Part shown: positions 15,484 to 24,671 of the stretch, in pieces | Layout of the letters: every line of letters begins with the position of its first letter | Numbering within the stretch: the first letter of the stretch is position 1 | Assembly: GCF_014650915.1 (NCBI RefSeq) | Contig: NZ_BMVW01000007.1 | Span: forward strand, 124,001 to 188,000 | Source: Streptomyces poonensis | GTDB taxonomy: Bacteria > Actinomycetota > Actinomycetes > Streptomycetales > Streptomycetaceae | Direction: 5' to 3' | Length of the DNA: 64,000 nt | Notes under the pieces: generated by a model | What the model was told of the DNA's origin: nothing | What the model saw: only the letters and a program-made list of their open reading frames with translations | Databases searched by the model: none | Translations under genes and position numbers: made by a program

Positions 15484-17984
15484 CTGTGACGACGAGCGCT
15501 CCCTCCGGGGGCGGTCAGGCGGCGGTCCCGCCGGAGGATCTCGTCACACTGACCATCGACGGCGTCGAGATCAGCGTGCCCAAGGGCACCCTGGTCATCC
15601 GGGCCGCCGAACAGCTCGGCATCGAGATCCCCCGCTTCTGCGACCACCCCCTCCTCGACCCGGCCGGCGCCTGCCGGCAGTGCATCGTCGAGGTGGAGGG
15701 CCAGCGCAAGCCCATGGCGTCCTGCACGATCACCTGCACGGACGGGATGGTCGTCAAGACGCACCTCACCTCTCCCGTCGCGGAGAAGGCCCAGCACGGT
15801 GTGATGGAGCTGCTGCTCATCAACCACCCGCTGGACTGCCCCGTCTGCGACAAGGGCGGCGAGTGCCCGCTGCAGAACCAGGCGATGTCGCACGGCAACG
15901 CCGAGTCGCGCTTCGAGGGCAAGAAGCGGACCTACGAGAAGCCGGTGCCGATCTCCGCACAGGTGCTGCTCGACCGTGAGCGGTGCGTGCTGTGCGCCCG
16001 CTGCACCCGCTTCTCCAACCAGGTCGCGGGCGACCCGATGATCGAGCTGATCGAGCGGGGCGCGCTCCAGCAGGTCGGCACCGGTGAGGGCGATCCCTTC
16101 GAGTCCTATTTCTCCGGCAACACCATCCAGATCTGCCCGGTCGGCGCGCTGACCTCGGCGGCGTACCGCTTTCGCTCCCGCCCCTTCGACCTCGTCTCGT
16201 CGCCGTCGGTGTGCGAGCACTGCTCGGGAGGCTGTGCGACGCGTACGGACCACCGGCGCGGCAAGGTCATGCGGCGGCTCGCCGCCGACGACCCCGAGGT
16301 CAACGAGGAGTGGATCTGCGACAAGGGACGCTTCGCGTTCCGGTACGCGCAGCGCCCCGACCGGCTGACGACTCCCCTCGTACGTGACGACGAAGGCGTC
16401 CTGCGGCCCGCCTCCTGGCCGGAGGCACTGGAGGCCGCGGCCCAGGGGCTGCTGGCCGCCCGTGGCCGCGCGGGTGTGCTGACCGGCGGCCGCCTGACCG
16501 TCGAGGACGCCTACGCGTACAGCAAGTTCGCGCGCGTGGCGCTCGACACCAACGACATCGACTTCCGCGCGCGCGTGCACAGCGCCGAGGAGGCCGAGTT
16601 CCTGGCGGCGAAGGTCGCCGGACGCGGACGTGACCTCGACGGTACGGGCGTCACGTACACCGCTCTGGAGCAGGCGCCCGCCGTCCTGCTGGCCGGCTTC
16701 GAGGCCGAGGAGGAGGCGCCCGGCGTCTTCCTGCGGCTGCGCAAGGCCTGGCGCAAGCACGGACAGAGGGTGTACTCGCTGGCCACGTACGCGACCCGGG
16801 GCCTTGAGAAGGCCGGCGGCACGCTGCTGCCCGCCGCGCCCGGTACCGAGCCGGAGTGGCTGGACGCCCTCGCGAGCCGGTTCGGACTGGACGAGGACGG
16901 GGCGAAGGCCGCCGAGGCGCTGCGCGCCGAGGGCGCGGTGATCGTCGTCGGTGAGCGGCTGGCGGCTGTGGCGGGCGGACTGACCGCCGCCGTACGGGCC
17001 GCGGCCGCGACCGGCGCCCAGCTGGTGTGGATCCCCCGCAGGGCCGGGGAACGCGGCGCCGTCGAGGCGGGCGCGCTGCCGGCCCTGCTGCCGGGCGGCC
17101 GTCCGGCCACCGACCCGCGCGCGCGGGACGAGGTCGCCGCCGCCTGGGGCGTCGCCGGTCTCCCGCACCGCTACGGCAGGGACACCGGCGAGATCGTCGA
17201 GGCCGCCGCGGGCGGTGAGCTGCGGGCCCTGCTGGTGGCGGGCGTGGAGGTCGCCGACCTGCCCGACCCGGCACGCGCGCGTGCGGCACTCTCCGAGGTC
17301 GGCTTCCTGGTGTCGCTGGAGCTGCGGCCCAGCGAGGTCACCGAGCACGCCGACGTGATCCTGCCGGTCGCCGCGGCCGCCGAGAAGGCGGGCACCTTCC
17401 TGAACTGGGAGGGCCGCGCGCGTTCCTTCGAGGCCGCGCTCAAGCCCGACCAGATGACGCGCCGCCTCGCGCCCACCGACGGGCGGGTCCTGCAGATGCT
17501 GGCCGACGCCATGGACGTCCACCTCGGACTGCCCGACCTGCGCACCACGCGCGCGGAGCTGGACCGGCTCGGGACATGGGACGGGCCGCGGGCCACCGAA
17601 CCCATGGAGTCCGCCGGACAGTTGCCGCGTCCGGCGGCCGGGGAGGCCGTCCTGGCCGGGCACCGGTTGCTGCTCGACCAGGGCCGGCTCCAGGACGGTG
17701 ACGAGGCGCTCGCGGGGACACGGCACGCGGCACGCGCGCGCGTGTCCGCCGCCACGGCCGCCGAGGCGGGCGTCAAGGACGGCGACGTCCTGGCGGTGAG
17801 CGGCCCAGGAGGGTCGGTCGCACTCCCCTTGCAGATCACGGACATGCCCGACCGTGTGGTCTGGCTGCCGCTGAACTCCGCCGGGACAGGCGTCGCCTCC
17901 GACACCGGGGCGCTGCCCGGCGCACTCGTCCGCATCGGCCCGGCGGCCCTCGCCCCCGAGGCCCCCCAGGAGGTGGAGGCATGA
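15480..17984 (+). CDS. nuoG: NADH-quinone oxidoreductase subunit G
   Basis: This 834-residue electron-input subunit starts with a plant-type [2Fe-2S] domain (RFCDHPLL, GACRQCIVEVEG, about 50-75), the His/Cys N5 motif HPLDCPVCDKGGECPLQ near 115-131, and the N4 cysteines CVLCARC and CPVG. A molybdopterin-oxidoreductase-like domain follows without a molybdenum site. It retains the ligands of the off-path cluster N7: CEHCSGGC, 27 residues, then the Cys of ICDKG, i.e. CxxCxxxC-x27-C, as in E. coli and Thermus but not mitochondria. The overlap with nuoH is ATGA. Confidence 0.96.
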   Translation: MTVTTSAPSGGGQAAVPPEDLVTLTIDGVEISVPKGTLVIRAAEQLGIEIPRFCDHPLLDPAGACRQCIVEVEGQRKPMASCTITCTDGMVVKTHLTSPVAEKAQHGVMELLLINHPLDCPVCDKGGECPLQNQAMSHGNAESRFEGKKRTYEKPVPISAQVLLDRERCVLCARCTRFSNQVAGDPMIELIERGALQQVGTGEGDPFESYFSGNTIQICPVGALTSAAYRFRSRPFDLVSSPSVCEHCSGGCATRTDHRRGKVMRRLAADDPEVNEEWICDKGRFAFRYAQRPDRLTTPLVRDDEGVLRPASWPEALEAAAQGLLAARGRAGVLTGGRLTVEDAYAYSKFARVALDTNDIDFRARVHSAEEAEFLAAKVAGRGRDLDGTGVTYTALEQAPAVLLAGFEAEEEAPGVFLRLRKAWRKHGQRVYSLATYATRGLEKAGGTLLPAAPGTEPEWLDALASRFGLDEDGAKAAEALRAEGAVIVVGERLAAVAGGLTAAVRAAAATGAQLVWIPRRAGERGAVEAGALPALLPGGRPATDPRARDEVAAAWGVAGLPHRYGRDTGEIVEAAAGGELRALLVAGVEVADLPDPARARAALSEVGFLVSLELRPSEVTEHADVILPVAAAAEKAGTFLNWEGRARSFEAALKPDQMTRRLAPTDGRVLQMLADAMDVHLGLPDLRTTRAELDRLGTWDGPRATEPMESAGQLPRPAAGEAVLAGHRLLLDQGRLQDGDEALAGTRHAARARVSAATAAEAGVKDGDVLAVSGPGGSVALPLQITDMPDRVVWLPLNSAGTGVASDTGALPGALVRIGPAALAPEAPQEVEA

Positions 17985-18022
17985 GCCCGTACCTCGAGGA
18001 CATGAGCCCGTACCTCGCCGCC
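17981..18022 (+). repeat. 21-bp tandem duplication of the nuoH start region
   Basis: Two adjacent 21-bp units share their first 16 bases (ATGAGCCCGTACCTCG) and encode MSPYLED then MSPYLAA. Each unit carries an in-frame ATG. The first keeps the overlap with the nuoG stop; the second matches where NuoH normally begins as I recall it from S. coelicolor. Confidence 0.9.
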
Positions 18023-19363
18023 GAAGACCTCTCCATGTTCGGCCGCGACCCTTGGTGGCTGGTCGCGATCAAGGCGGTGTTCTGCTTCGCCTTCCTGATG
18101 GTGACCGTGCTGTTCTCCATCGTGTGGGAGCGCAAGGTCGTCGCCTGGATGCAGCTGCGCATCGGCCCCAACCGGCACGGCCCCTGGGGCATGCTCCAGT
18201 CGCTCGCCGACGGCATCAAGCTGATGCTCAAGGAAGACGTCATCGTCAAGCGCGCGGACAAGGTGGTCTACGTCCTCGCGCCGATCGTCGCGGCCATCCC
18301 GGCCTTCATGGCGATCGCGGTGATCCCCTTCGGACCGGCCGACAACCAGGTCTCGATCTTCGGCACGCGCACCACGATGCAGCTCACCGACCTGCCGATC
18401 GCGATGCTGTACATCCTCGCGGTCGCCTCGGTCGGCATCTACGGCATCGTGCTGGCCGGCTGGAGCTCCGGATCGACGTACCCGCTGCTCGGTGGTCTGC
18501 GCTCCTGCGCGCAGATGATCTCGTACGAGATCGCCATGGGTGCCGCCTTCGCCTCCGTCTTCCTCTACTCGGGGTCGATGTCGACGTCGGCGATCGTCGA
18601 GGCGCAGGCGGACCGCTGGTACATCGTCCTGCTGCCGCTCTCCTTCCTGATCTACATCGTGACCATGGTGGGCGAGACCAACCGCGCCCCCTTCGACATG
18701 CCGGAGTCCGAGGGCGACCTGGTCGGCGGCTTCAACACCGAGTACTCGTCCATCAAGTTCGCGATGTTCATGCTCGCCGAGTACGTGAACATGGTGACGG
18801 TCTCGGCCGTGTCGGTGACGCTCTTCCTGGGGGGCTGGCGGGCCCCGTGGCCGGTCAGCACCTTCTGGGAGGGCGCCAACCAGGGCTGGTGGCCGATGCT
18901 CTGGTTCACGGTCAAGGTGCAGCTGCTGCTGTTCTTCTTCATCTGGCTGCGCGGCACGCTTCCGCGCGTGCGCTACGACCAGCTGATGAAGCTCGGCTGG
19001 AAGGTCCTCATTCCGGTCTCCGTGGTCTGGCTGATGCTCGTGGCGACCGTCCGGACCCTGCGCAACGAGAACTACGACTTCACCGACATCGCCCTGTACG
19101 TCGGCGCGGGTGTCCTCGCCCTGCTGCTGCTCTCGTTCGTGGCGGACATGTTCCGCGGCCGGGGCGAAGCGGCGGACGAGCCTGCCGGGCCCGCCGCCTT
19201 CGACCCCATGGCCGGTGGATTCCCCGTACCGCCACTGCCCGGGCAGACCCTGCCGCCGGTGCCGCGCAGGCGGCCGCGCCGGGAGCGGGAGCTGATTGTC
19301 AGTGGTGGGTCCGATACTGACAGTGACGGAATCTCGAAGGGGAGGGAGGCGTCCGATGGCTGA
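17981..19363 (+). CDS. nuoH: NADH-quinone oxidoreductase subunit H
   Basis: A 460-residue membrane subunit forming the quinone tunnel, with about eight helices. Family marks are VWERKVVAWMQLRIGPNR, RAPFDMPESEGDLVGGFNTEY and the acidic E-channel residues around these. The first 21 bp of the frame are duplicated (MSPYLED-MSPYLAA), so a second ATG at 18002 is an equally good start; translation from 17981 overlaps the nuoG stop. The C-terminal 70 residues are a hydrophilic Pro/Arg tail. The last 8 bp overlap nuoI. Confidence 0.96.
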   Translation: MSPYLEDMSPYLAAEDLSMFGRDPWWLVAIKAVFCFAFLMVTVLFSIVWERKVVAWMQLRIGPNRHGPWGMLQSLADGIKLMLKEDVIVKRADKVVYVLAPIVAAIPAFMAIAVIPFGPADNQVSIFGTRTTMQLTDLPIAMLYILAVASVGIYGIVLAGWSSGSTYPLLGGLRSCAQMISYEIAMGAAFASVFLYSGSMSTSAIVEAQADRWYIVLLPLSFLIYIVTMVGETNRAPFDMPESEGDLVGGFNTEYSSIKFAMFMLAEYVNMVTVSAVSVTLFLGGWRAPWPVSTFWEGANQGWWPMLWFTVKVQLLLFFFIWLRGTLPRVRYDQLMKLGWKVLIPVSVVWLMLVATVRTLRNENYDFTDIALYVGAGVLALLLLSFVADMFRGRGEAADEPAGPAAFDPMAGGFPVPPLPGQTLPPVPRRRPRRERELIVSGGSDTDSDGISKGREASDG

Positions 19364-19997
19364 TGAGCCCAAGGAGACCAAGCCGGGTTTCCAGAACCCC
19401 GTCGCCGGCTTCGGCGTGACCTTCAAGGCCATGTTCAAGAAGCGGCTGACCGAGCAGTACCCGGAGCAGCAGAAGACCACCGCTCCCCGGTTCCACGGCC
19501 GGCACCAGCTCAACCGCCATCCGGACGGCCTGGAGAAGTGCGTCGGCTGCGAGCTGTGCGCCTGGGCGTGCCCCGCGGACGCCATCTACGTGGAGGGCGC
19601 GGACAACACGGACGAGGAGCGCTACTCGCCGGGCGAGCGGTACGGCCGCGTCTACCAGATCAACTACGCCCGCTGCATCCTGTGCGGCCTGTGCATCGAG
19701 GCGTGCCCCACGCGCGCGCTGACGATGACCAACGAGTTCGAGCTGGCGGACTCCAGCCGAGCCAACCTCATCTACACCAAGGAGCAGCTGCTCGCCGGCC
19801 TCGACGAGGGCATGGTCGACACGCCGCACGCCATCTACCCCGGCACGGACGAGCAGGACTACTACCGGGGACTGGTCACGCAGGCGGCGGAGGGCACGGA
19901 GCGCCAGGTGGCCCTCTCCAAGGGCGAGGTCCCGCAGGAGGCCGCCTCCACCTTCGGCGAGGACGAGCCCGCGTCGGAGAAGGTGATCCGCCGATGA
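19356..19997 (+). CDS. nuoI: NADH-quinone oxidoreductase subunit I
   Basis: A 213-residue ferredoxin-like subunit. The ATG at 19356 is preferred over an in-frame start at 19296 because of the GGAGGGAGG site just upstream and a normal N-terminus (MADEPKETKPGFQNP). Two [4Fe-4S] motifs bind clusters N6a and N6b: CVGCELCAWACP (about residues 61-72) and CILCGLCIEACP (about 107-118). It relays electrons from NuoG to NuoB. The stop overlaps the nuoJ ATG by four bases. Confidence 0.97.
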   Translation: MADEPKETKPGFQNPVAGFGVTFKAMFKKRLTEQYPEQQKTTAPRFHGRHQLNRHPDGLEKCVGCELCAWACPADAIYVEGADNTDEERYSPGERYGRVYQINYARCILCGLCIEACPTRALTMTNEFELADSSRANLIYTKEQLLAGLDEGMVDTPHAIYPGTDEQDYYRGLVTQAAEGTERQVALSKGEVPQEAASTFGEDEPASEKVIRR

Positions 19998-20836
19998 CGC
20001 CGACGACTTCGGTGGAGGCGACGACTCAGCTCGCCGCCTACACCACCTCCACGGGCGAGGCCGTGCAGTTCTGGGTGCTCGGCACGGTCGCCGTGATCGG
20101 CGCCCTGTGCACCGTCTTCATGAAGAAGGCCGTGCACAGCGCGCTCTGCCTCGCCGGAACCATGATCATCCTGGCGGTCTTCTACCTCGCCAACGGGGCC
20201 TACTTCCTGGGCGTCGTGCAGATCGTCGTCTACACCGGCGCGATCATGATGCTGTTCCTGTTCGTGGTGATGCTCGTCGGCGTCACCGCGGCGGACTCCC
20301 TGAAGGAGACCATCAAGGGCCAGCGCTGGCTGGCCCTGCTGTGCGGACTCGGCTTCGGCATCCTGCTGGTCGCCGGTATCGGCAACGCCTCGCTGACCGA
20401 GTTCAGCGGCCTCGGCCAGGCCAACGCGGGCGGCAACGTCGAGGGACTCGCCCAGCTCCTCTTCACCAAGTACGTCTTCGCCTTCGAACTCACCGGCGCC
20501 CTGCTCATCACGGCCTCGGTCGGCGCCATGGTGCTCACCCACCGCGAGCGCACCGAACGCGCGAAGACCCAGCGCGAACTGGCCGAGCAGCGCGTCCGCG
20601 AGGGCAAGCACCTGCCGCCGCTGCCCGCGCCCGGTGTGTACGCCCGGCACAACGCGGTGGACATCGCGGGCCTGCTGCCGGACGGCACCCCGTCCGAGCT
20701 CACCGTCAACAGGACGCTGCGGGAGCGCGGGCAGATCCGGGACGTGTCGGCCGAGGCGCTGAACGACCTCAAGGCCCTGGAACAGCGCTCCGCAGCACGC
20801 CTGGAGCGCACGAGGAGCGGGGAGGCGTCGAAGTGA
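19994..20836 (+). CDS. nuoJ: NADH-quinone oxidoreductase subunit J
   Basis: This 280-residue membrane subunit is read from the ATG overlapping the nuoI stop. Five helices are visible; the third includes the conserved VQIVVYTGAIMMLFLFVVMLV near residues 75-95, with the pi-bulge region important for coupling. A long hydrophilic C-terminal tail of about 85 residues (from THRERTERAKTQ) is charged and probably cytoplasmic. GTGA overlap with nuoK. Confidence 0.95.
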   Translation: MTPTTSVEATTQLAAYTTSTGEAVQFWVLGTVAVIGALCTVFMKKAVHSALCLAGTMIILAVFYLANGAYFLGVVQIVVYTGAIMMLFLFVVMLVGVTAADSLKETIKGQRWLALLCGLGFGILLVAGIGNASLTEFSGLGQANAGGNVEGLAQLLFTKYVFAFELTGALLITASVGAMVLTHRERTERAKTQRELAEQRVREGKHLPPLPAPGVYARHNAVDIAGLLPDGTPSELTVNRTLRERGQIRDVSAEALNDLKALEQRSAARLERTRSGEASK

Positions 20837-21132
20837 ATCCCGTGAACTACCTCTATCTCGCCGCCCTGCTGTTCACGATCGGCGCCACCGGCGTACTGAT
20901 CAGGCGGAACGCGATCGTGCTGTTCATGTGCGTCGAGCTGATGCTCAACGCCTGCAACCTCGCGCTCGTCGCCTTCTCCCGGATGCACGGCAACCTCGAC
21001 GGCCAGATCATCGCCTTCTTCGTGATGGTCGTCGCCGCGGCGGAGGTCGTGGTCGGGCTCGCGATCATCGTGTCGCTGTTCCGTTCCCGCCACTCGGCCT
21101 CGGTCGACGACGCCAGCCTGATGAAGCTGTAA
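20833..21132 (+). CDS. nuoK: NADH-quinone oxidoreductase subunit K
   Basis: A 99-residue three-helix subunit starting at a GTG overlapping the nuoJ stop. The proton-path glutamates are present in MCVELMLNACNLALVAF (second helix, about residue 36) and AAAEVVVGLAIIV (third helix, about residue 72), as in other NuoK/MrpC proteins. It sits between NuoJ and NuoN in the membrane arm. Confidence 0.96.
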   Translation: MNPVNYLYLAALLFTIGATGVLIRRNAIVLFMCVELMLNACNLALVAFSRMHGNLDGQIIAFFVMVVAAAEVVVGLAIIVSLFRSRHSASVDDASLMKL

Positions 21133-21147
21133 GGGGTCGGAAGAATC

Positions 21148-23094
21148 GTGGAGAACCTGATTGCGCTGCTGGTGGCGGCGCCCCTGCTCGGAGCGGCCGT
21201 CCTGCTGTGCGGCGGCCGGCGGCTGGACGCCGTCGGGCACTGGATCGGCACGGTCCTCGCCGCCGTCTCCTTCGTCATCGGCGCCGTCCTCTTCGCCGAC
21301 ATGCTCGGCAAGGACGCGGAGGCCCGCGAGATCGGGCAGCACCTGTTCAGCTGGATTCCCGTCGAGGGCTTCCAGGCGGACATCGCTTTCCAGCTCGACC
21401 AGCTGTCGATGACGTTCGTCCTGCTCATCACCGGCGTCGGCACGCTCATCCACCTGTACTCGATCGGGTACATGGAGCACGACGAGCGCCGGCGCCGCTT
21501 CTTCGGCTATCTCAACCTGTTCCTGGCGGCGATGCTGCTGCTCGTCCTCGCCGACAACTACCTGCTTCTGTACGTCGGCTGGGAGGGCGTCGGTCTCGCC
21601 TCGTACCTGCTCATCGGCTTCTGGCAGCACAAGCCCAGCGCCGCGACCGCCGCGAAGAAGGCCTTCCTGGTCAACCGCGTCGGCGACATGGGCCTGTCCA
21701 TCGCGATCATGCTGATGTTCACCACCTTCGGCACCTTCGCCTTCGGGCCGGTGCTGGAGAGCGCCGGGGAGACGAGCGAGGGCAAGCTGACCGCCATCGC
21801 CCTGATGCTGCTGCTCGCCGCCTGCGGCAAGTCGGCCCAGGTGCCGCTGCAGTCCTGGCTCGGTGACGCGATGGAGGGCCCGACCCCGGTCTCGGCCCTC
21901 ATCCACGCCGCGACCATGGTGACCGCGGGCGTCTACCTGATCGTCCGCTCCGCGGACATCTTCAACCTCGCCCCGGACGCACAACTGGTCACCACCGTGG
22001 TCGGCGCGGTCACACTCCTCTTCGGTGCGATCGTCGGTTGTGCGAAGGACGACATCAAGAAGGCCCTCGCCGGATCGACCATGTCGCAGATCGGCTACAT
22101 GGTGCTGGCCGCGGGCCTCGGCCCCATCGGCTACGTCTTCGCGATCATGCACCTGGTGACGCACGGCTTCTTCAAGGCCGGGCTGTTCCTCGGCGCCGGA
22201 TCGGTCATGCACGGCATGAACGACGAGGTCGACATGCGCAAGTACGGCGGCCTGCGCAAGTACATGCCGGTCACCTTCGTCACCTTCGGTCTCGGCTACC
22301 TCGCCATCATCGGCTTCCCCGGCCTGTCCGGCTTCTTCTCCAAGGACAAGATCATCGAGGCGGCCTTCGCCAAGGGCGGCACCGAGGGCTGGATCCTCGG
22401 CGGCGTGGCCCTGCTGGGCGCGGCCATCACGGCGTACTACATGACGCGCGTGATGCTGATGACCTTCTTCGGGGAGGAGCGCTGGCGGAGCCGGCCCACG
22501 GCCTCCCCGGACCAGCCGGACGTGGAGCCCGCCGCCGAGCACCAGGGTGCCCACGCCGAGCCCCACCCGCACGAGTCGCCCAGGTCCATGACGATCCCCA
22601 TGATCGTGCTGGCCTTCGGGTCGGTGTTCGCGGGCGCGTTCTTCGGCATCGGTGACCGGTTCGTGCACTGGCTGGAGCCCGTCACCGGGCACAAGCACGG
22701 GCACCCCCCGGTCAGCGCGCTGACGATCACTCTCTCCACGGTGGCGGTGCTCGTCCTCGGCGCGGGGCTCGCCTACCTCCACTACGGGCGCCGTCCCGTT
22801 CCCGCCGTCGCCCCGCGCGGATCGCTGCTCACCCGGGCGGCCCGGCGCGACCTCCTCCAGGACGACTTCAACCACGTCGTCCTGGTCCGCGGCGGCGAGC
22901 ACCTGACGCGCTCCCTGGTGTACGTCGACCACACCCTGGTCGACGGCGTCGTCAATGGCACGGCGGCCTCGGTCGGCGGCCTCTCCGGACGGCTGCGCAA
23001 GCTGCAGAACGGCTACGCGCGCAGTTACGCGGTCTCGATGTTCGGCGGTGCGGCGGTCCTCATCGCCGCGACCCTGCTGATGAGGGCGGTCTGA
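21148..23094 (+). CDS. nuoL: NADH-quinone oxidoreductase subunit L
   Basis: The 648-residue distal antiporter-like proton pump, starting at a GTG 15 bp after nuoK. Typical marks are SIGYMEHDERRRRFFGYLN, LLLYVGWEGVGLASYLLIGFW (key Glu), AAKKAFLVNRVGD, LIHAATMVTAGVYL (Lys/His path) and LVTHGFFKAGLFLGAGSVMH. The C-terminal third includes the lateral helix region and a His/Pro/Glu-rich loop near residues 455-480. Next gene begins 5 bp later. Confidence 0.96.
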   Translation: MENLIALLVAAPLLGAAVLLCGGRRLDAVGHWIGTVLAAVSFVIGAVLFADMLGKDAEAREIGQHLFSWIPVEGFQADIAFQLDQLSMTFVLLITGVGTLIHLYSIGYMEHDERRRRFFGYLNLFLAAMLLLVLADNYLLLYVGWEGVGLASYLLIGFWQHKPSAATAAKKAFLVNRVGDMGLSIAIMLMFTTFGTFAFGPVLESAGETSEGKLTAIALMLLLAACGKSAQVPLQSWLGDAMEGPTPVSALIHAATMVTAGVYLIVRSADIFNLAPDAQLVTTVVGAVTLLFGAIVGCAKDDIKKALAGSTMSQIGYMVLAAGLGPIGYVFAIMHLVTHGFFKAGLFLGAGSVMHGMNDEVDMRKYGGLRKYMPVTFVTFGLGYLAIIGFPGLSGFFSKDKIIEAAFAKGGTEGWILGGVALLGAAITAYYMTRVMLMTFFGEERWRSRPTASPDQPDVEPAAEHQGAHAEPHPHESPRSMTIPMIVLAFGSVFAGAFFGIGDRFVHWLEPVTGHKHGHPPVSALTITLSTVAVLVLGAGLAYLHYGRRPVPAVAPRGSLLTRAARRDLLQDDFNHVVLVRGGEHLTRSLVYVDHTLVDGVVNGTAASVGGLSGRLRKLQNGYARSYAVSMFGGAAVLIAATLLMRAV

Positions 23095-23099
23095 TACCG

Positions 23100-24671
23100 A
23101 TGTCCTTTCCCCTCCTGACAGCGACGGCGGTGCTCCCGGCCCTCGGGGCGATCGCCACGGCCGCCGTACCGGCCGCGCGGCGCACCGCCGCCAAGTGGCT
23201 GGCGCTGCTCGTCTCGCTGGGCACGCTCGCGCTCGCGGTGACCGTGCTCGTGCGCTACGACCCGGACGGCGACCGCTACCAGCTCACCGAGTCGCACTCC
23301 TGGATCGCGGACTTCGGGGTGCGGTACGAGCTGGGCGTGGACGGCATCGCGGTGGCGCTGATCGCGCTCACCGCGCTGCTGATCCCGTTCATCATCCTCG
23401 CGGGCTGGCACGACGCCGACCCCCTGGAGACGGGGCACAAGCGCTGGCGGCCGACGCAGGGCTTCTTCGCCCTGATCCTGGCCGTCGAGGCGATGGTGAT
23501 CATCTCCTTCGAGGCCACCGACGTCTTCCTCTTCTACATCTTCTTCGAAGCCATGCTCATCCCGATGTACTTCCTCATCGGCGGCTTCGGGGACCGTGCC
23601 CACGAGCACGGCGAGGAGACGGCGGCCACGCAGCGGTCGTACGCGGCCGTGAAGTTCCTGCTCTACAACCTCGCCGGCGGACTCATCATGCTGGCCGCGG
23701 TCATCGGCCTGTACGTGGTCGCGGGCAACTTCTCCCTCACCGAGATCGCCGAGGCCCGCGCCAACGGCTCCCTCGACATGGCGACCAACACCGAGCGCTG
23801 GCTGTTCCTCGGCTTCTTCTTCGCCTTCGCGGTGAAGGCGCCCCTATGGCCGCTGCACACCTGGCTGCCCAACGCCATGGGGGAAGCCACAGCCCCGGTC
23901 GCCGTGCTGATCACGGCGGTCGTCGACAAGGTGGGCACGTTCGCCATGCTGCGCTTCTGCCTCGGGCTGTTCCCGGAGGCGTCGAAGTGGGCGACGCCCG
24001 CGATCCTCGTCCTCGCACTGATCAGCATCATCTACGGGGCACTGCTCGCCGTCGGCCAGCGTGACATCAAGCGGCTGGTGGCGTACGCGTCGATCTCGCA
24101 CTTCGGCTTCATCATCCTCGGCATCTTCGCGATGACCAGCCAGGGCCAGTCGGGCGCCACGCTCTACATGGTCAACCACGGGATCTCGACGGCCGCCCTG
24201 ATGCTGGTGGCGGGCTTTCTGATCTCGCGGCGCGGCTCCCGGCTCATCGCCGACTACGGGGGCGTGCAGAAGGTGGCCCCGGTGCTCGCCGGCACCTTCC
24301 TGATCGGCGGCCTGGCGACGCTGTCGCTGCCGGGGCTCGCGCCGTTCGTGAGTGAGTTCCTGGTCCTGGTCGGCACGTTCGCGCGCTATCCGGCGGTCGG
24401 GATCATCGCCACCTTCGGCATCGTGCTCGCCGCGCTGTACGTCCTCGTTCTCTACCAGAGGACGATGACGGGTCCGGTGAAGCCCGAGGTGGCAAAGATG
24501 CCGGACCTGCGAATCCGGGAGCTCGTCGTCGTCGCCCCGCTGATCGCCCTGCTGATTCTCCTGGGCGTCTACCCGAAGCCGGTCACCGACATCGTCAACC
24601 CCGCGGTGAAGCAGACCATGTCCGACGTCCAGAAGAAGGACCCCCAGCCCGAGGTGGAGGCGGCCAAGTGA
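23100..24671 (+). CDS. nuoM: NADH-quinone oxidoreductase subunit M
   Basis: This 523-residue antiporter-like subunit has about 14 helices. Diagnostic segments are FEATDVFLFYIFFEAMLIPMYFLIG with the pump Glu, KAPLWPLHTWLPNAMGEATAPVAV with the key Lys region, and LVAYASISHFGFIILGIFA. The C-terminus is hydrophilic (DVQKKDPQPEVEAAK) and overlaps the GTG of nuoN by four bases. Confidence 0.96.
   Translation: MSFPLLTATAVLPALGAIATAAVPAARRTAAKWLALLVSLGTLALAVTVLVRYDPDGDRYQLTESHSWIADFGVRYELGVDGIAVALIALTALLIPFIILAGWHDADPLETGHKRWRPTQGFFALILAVEAMVIISFEATDVFLFYIFFEAMLIPMYFLIGGFGDRAHEHGEETAATQRSYAAVKFLLYNLAGGLIMLAAVIGLYVVAGNFSLTEIAEARANGSLDMATNTERWLFLGFFFAFAVKAPLWPLHTWLPNAMGEATAPVAVLITAVVDKVGTFAMLRFCLGLFPEASKWATPAILVLALISIIYGALLAVGQRDIKRLVAYASISHFGFIILGIFAMTSQGQSGATLYMVNHGISTAALMLVAGFLISRRGSRLIADYGGVQKVAPVLAGTFLIGGLATLSLPGLAPFVSEFLVLVGTFARYPAVGIIATFGIVLAALYVLVLYQRTMTGPVKPEVAKMPDLRIRELVVVAPLIALLILLGVYPKPVTDIVNPAVKQTMSDVQKKDPQPEVEAAK

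Noticed and set aside
20230..22932. 900-codon open frame antisense to nuoJ-nuoL
   Set aside because: A by-product of high GC; the real genes on the other strand have clear family motifs and codon bias.
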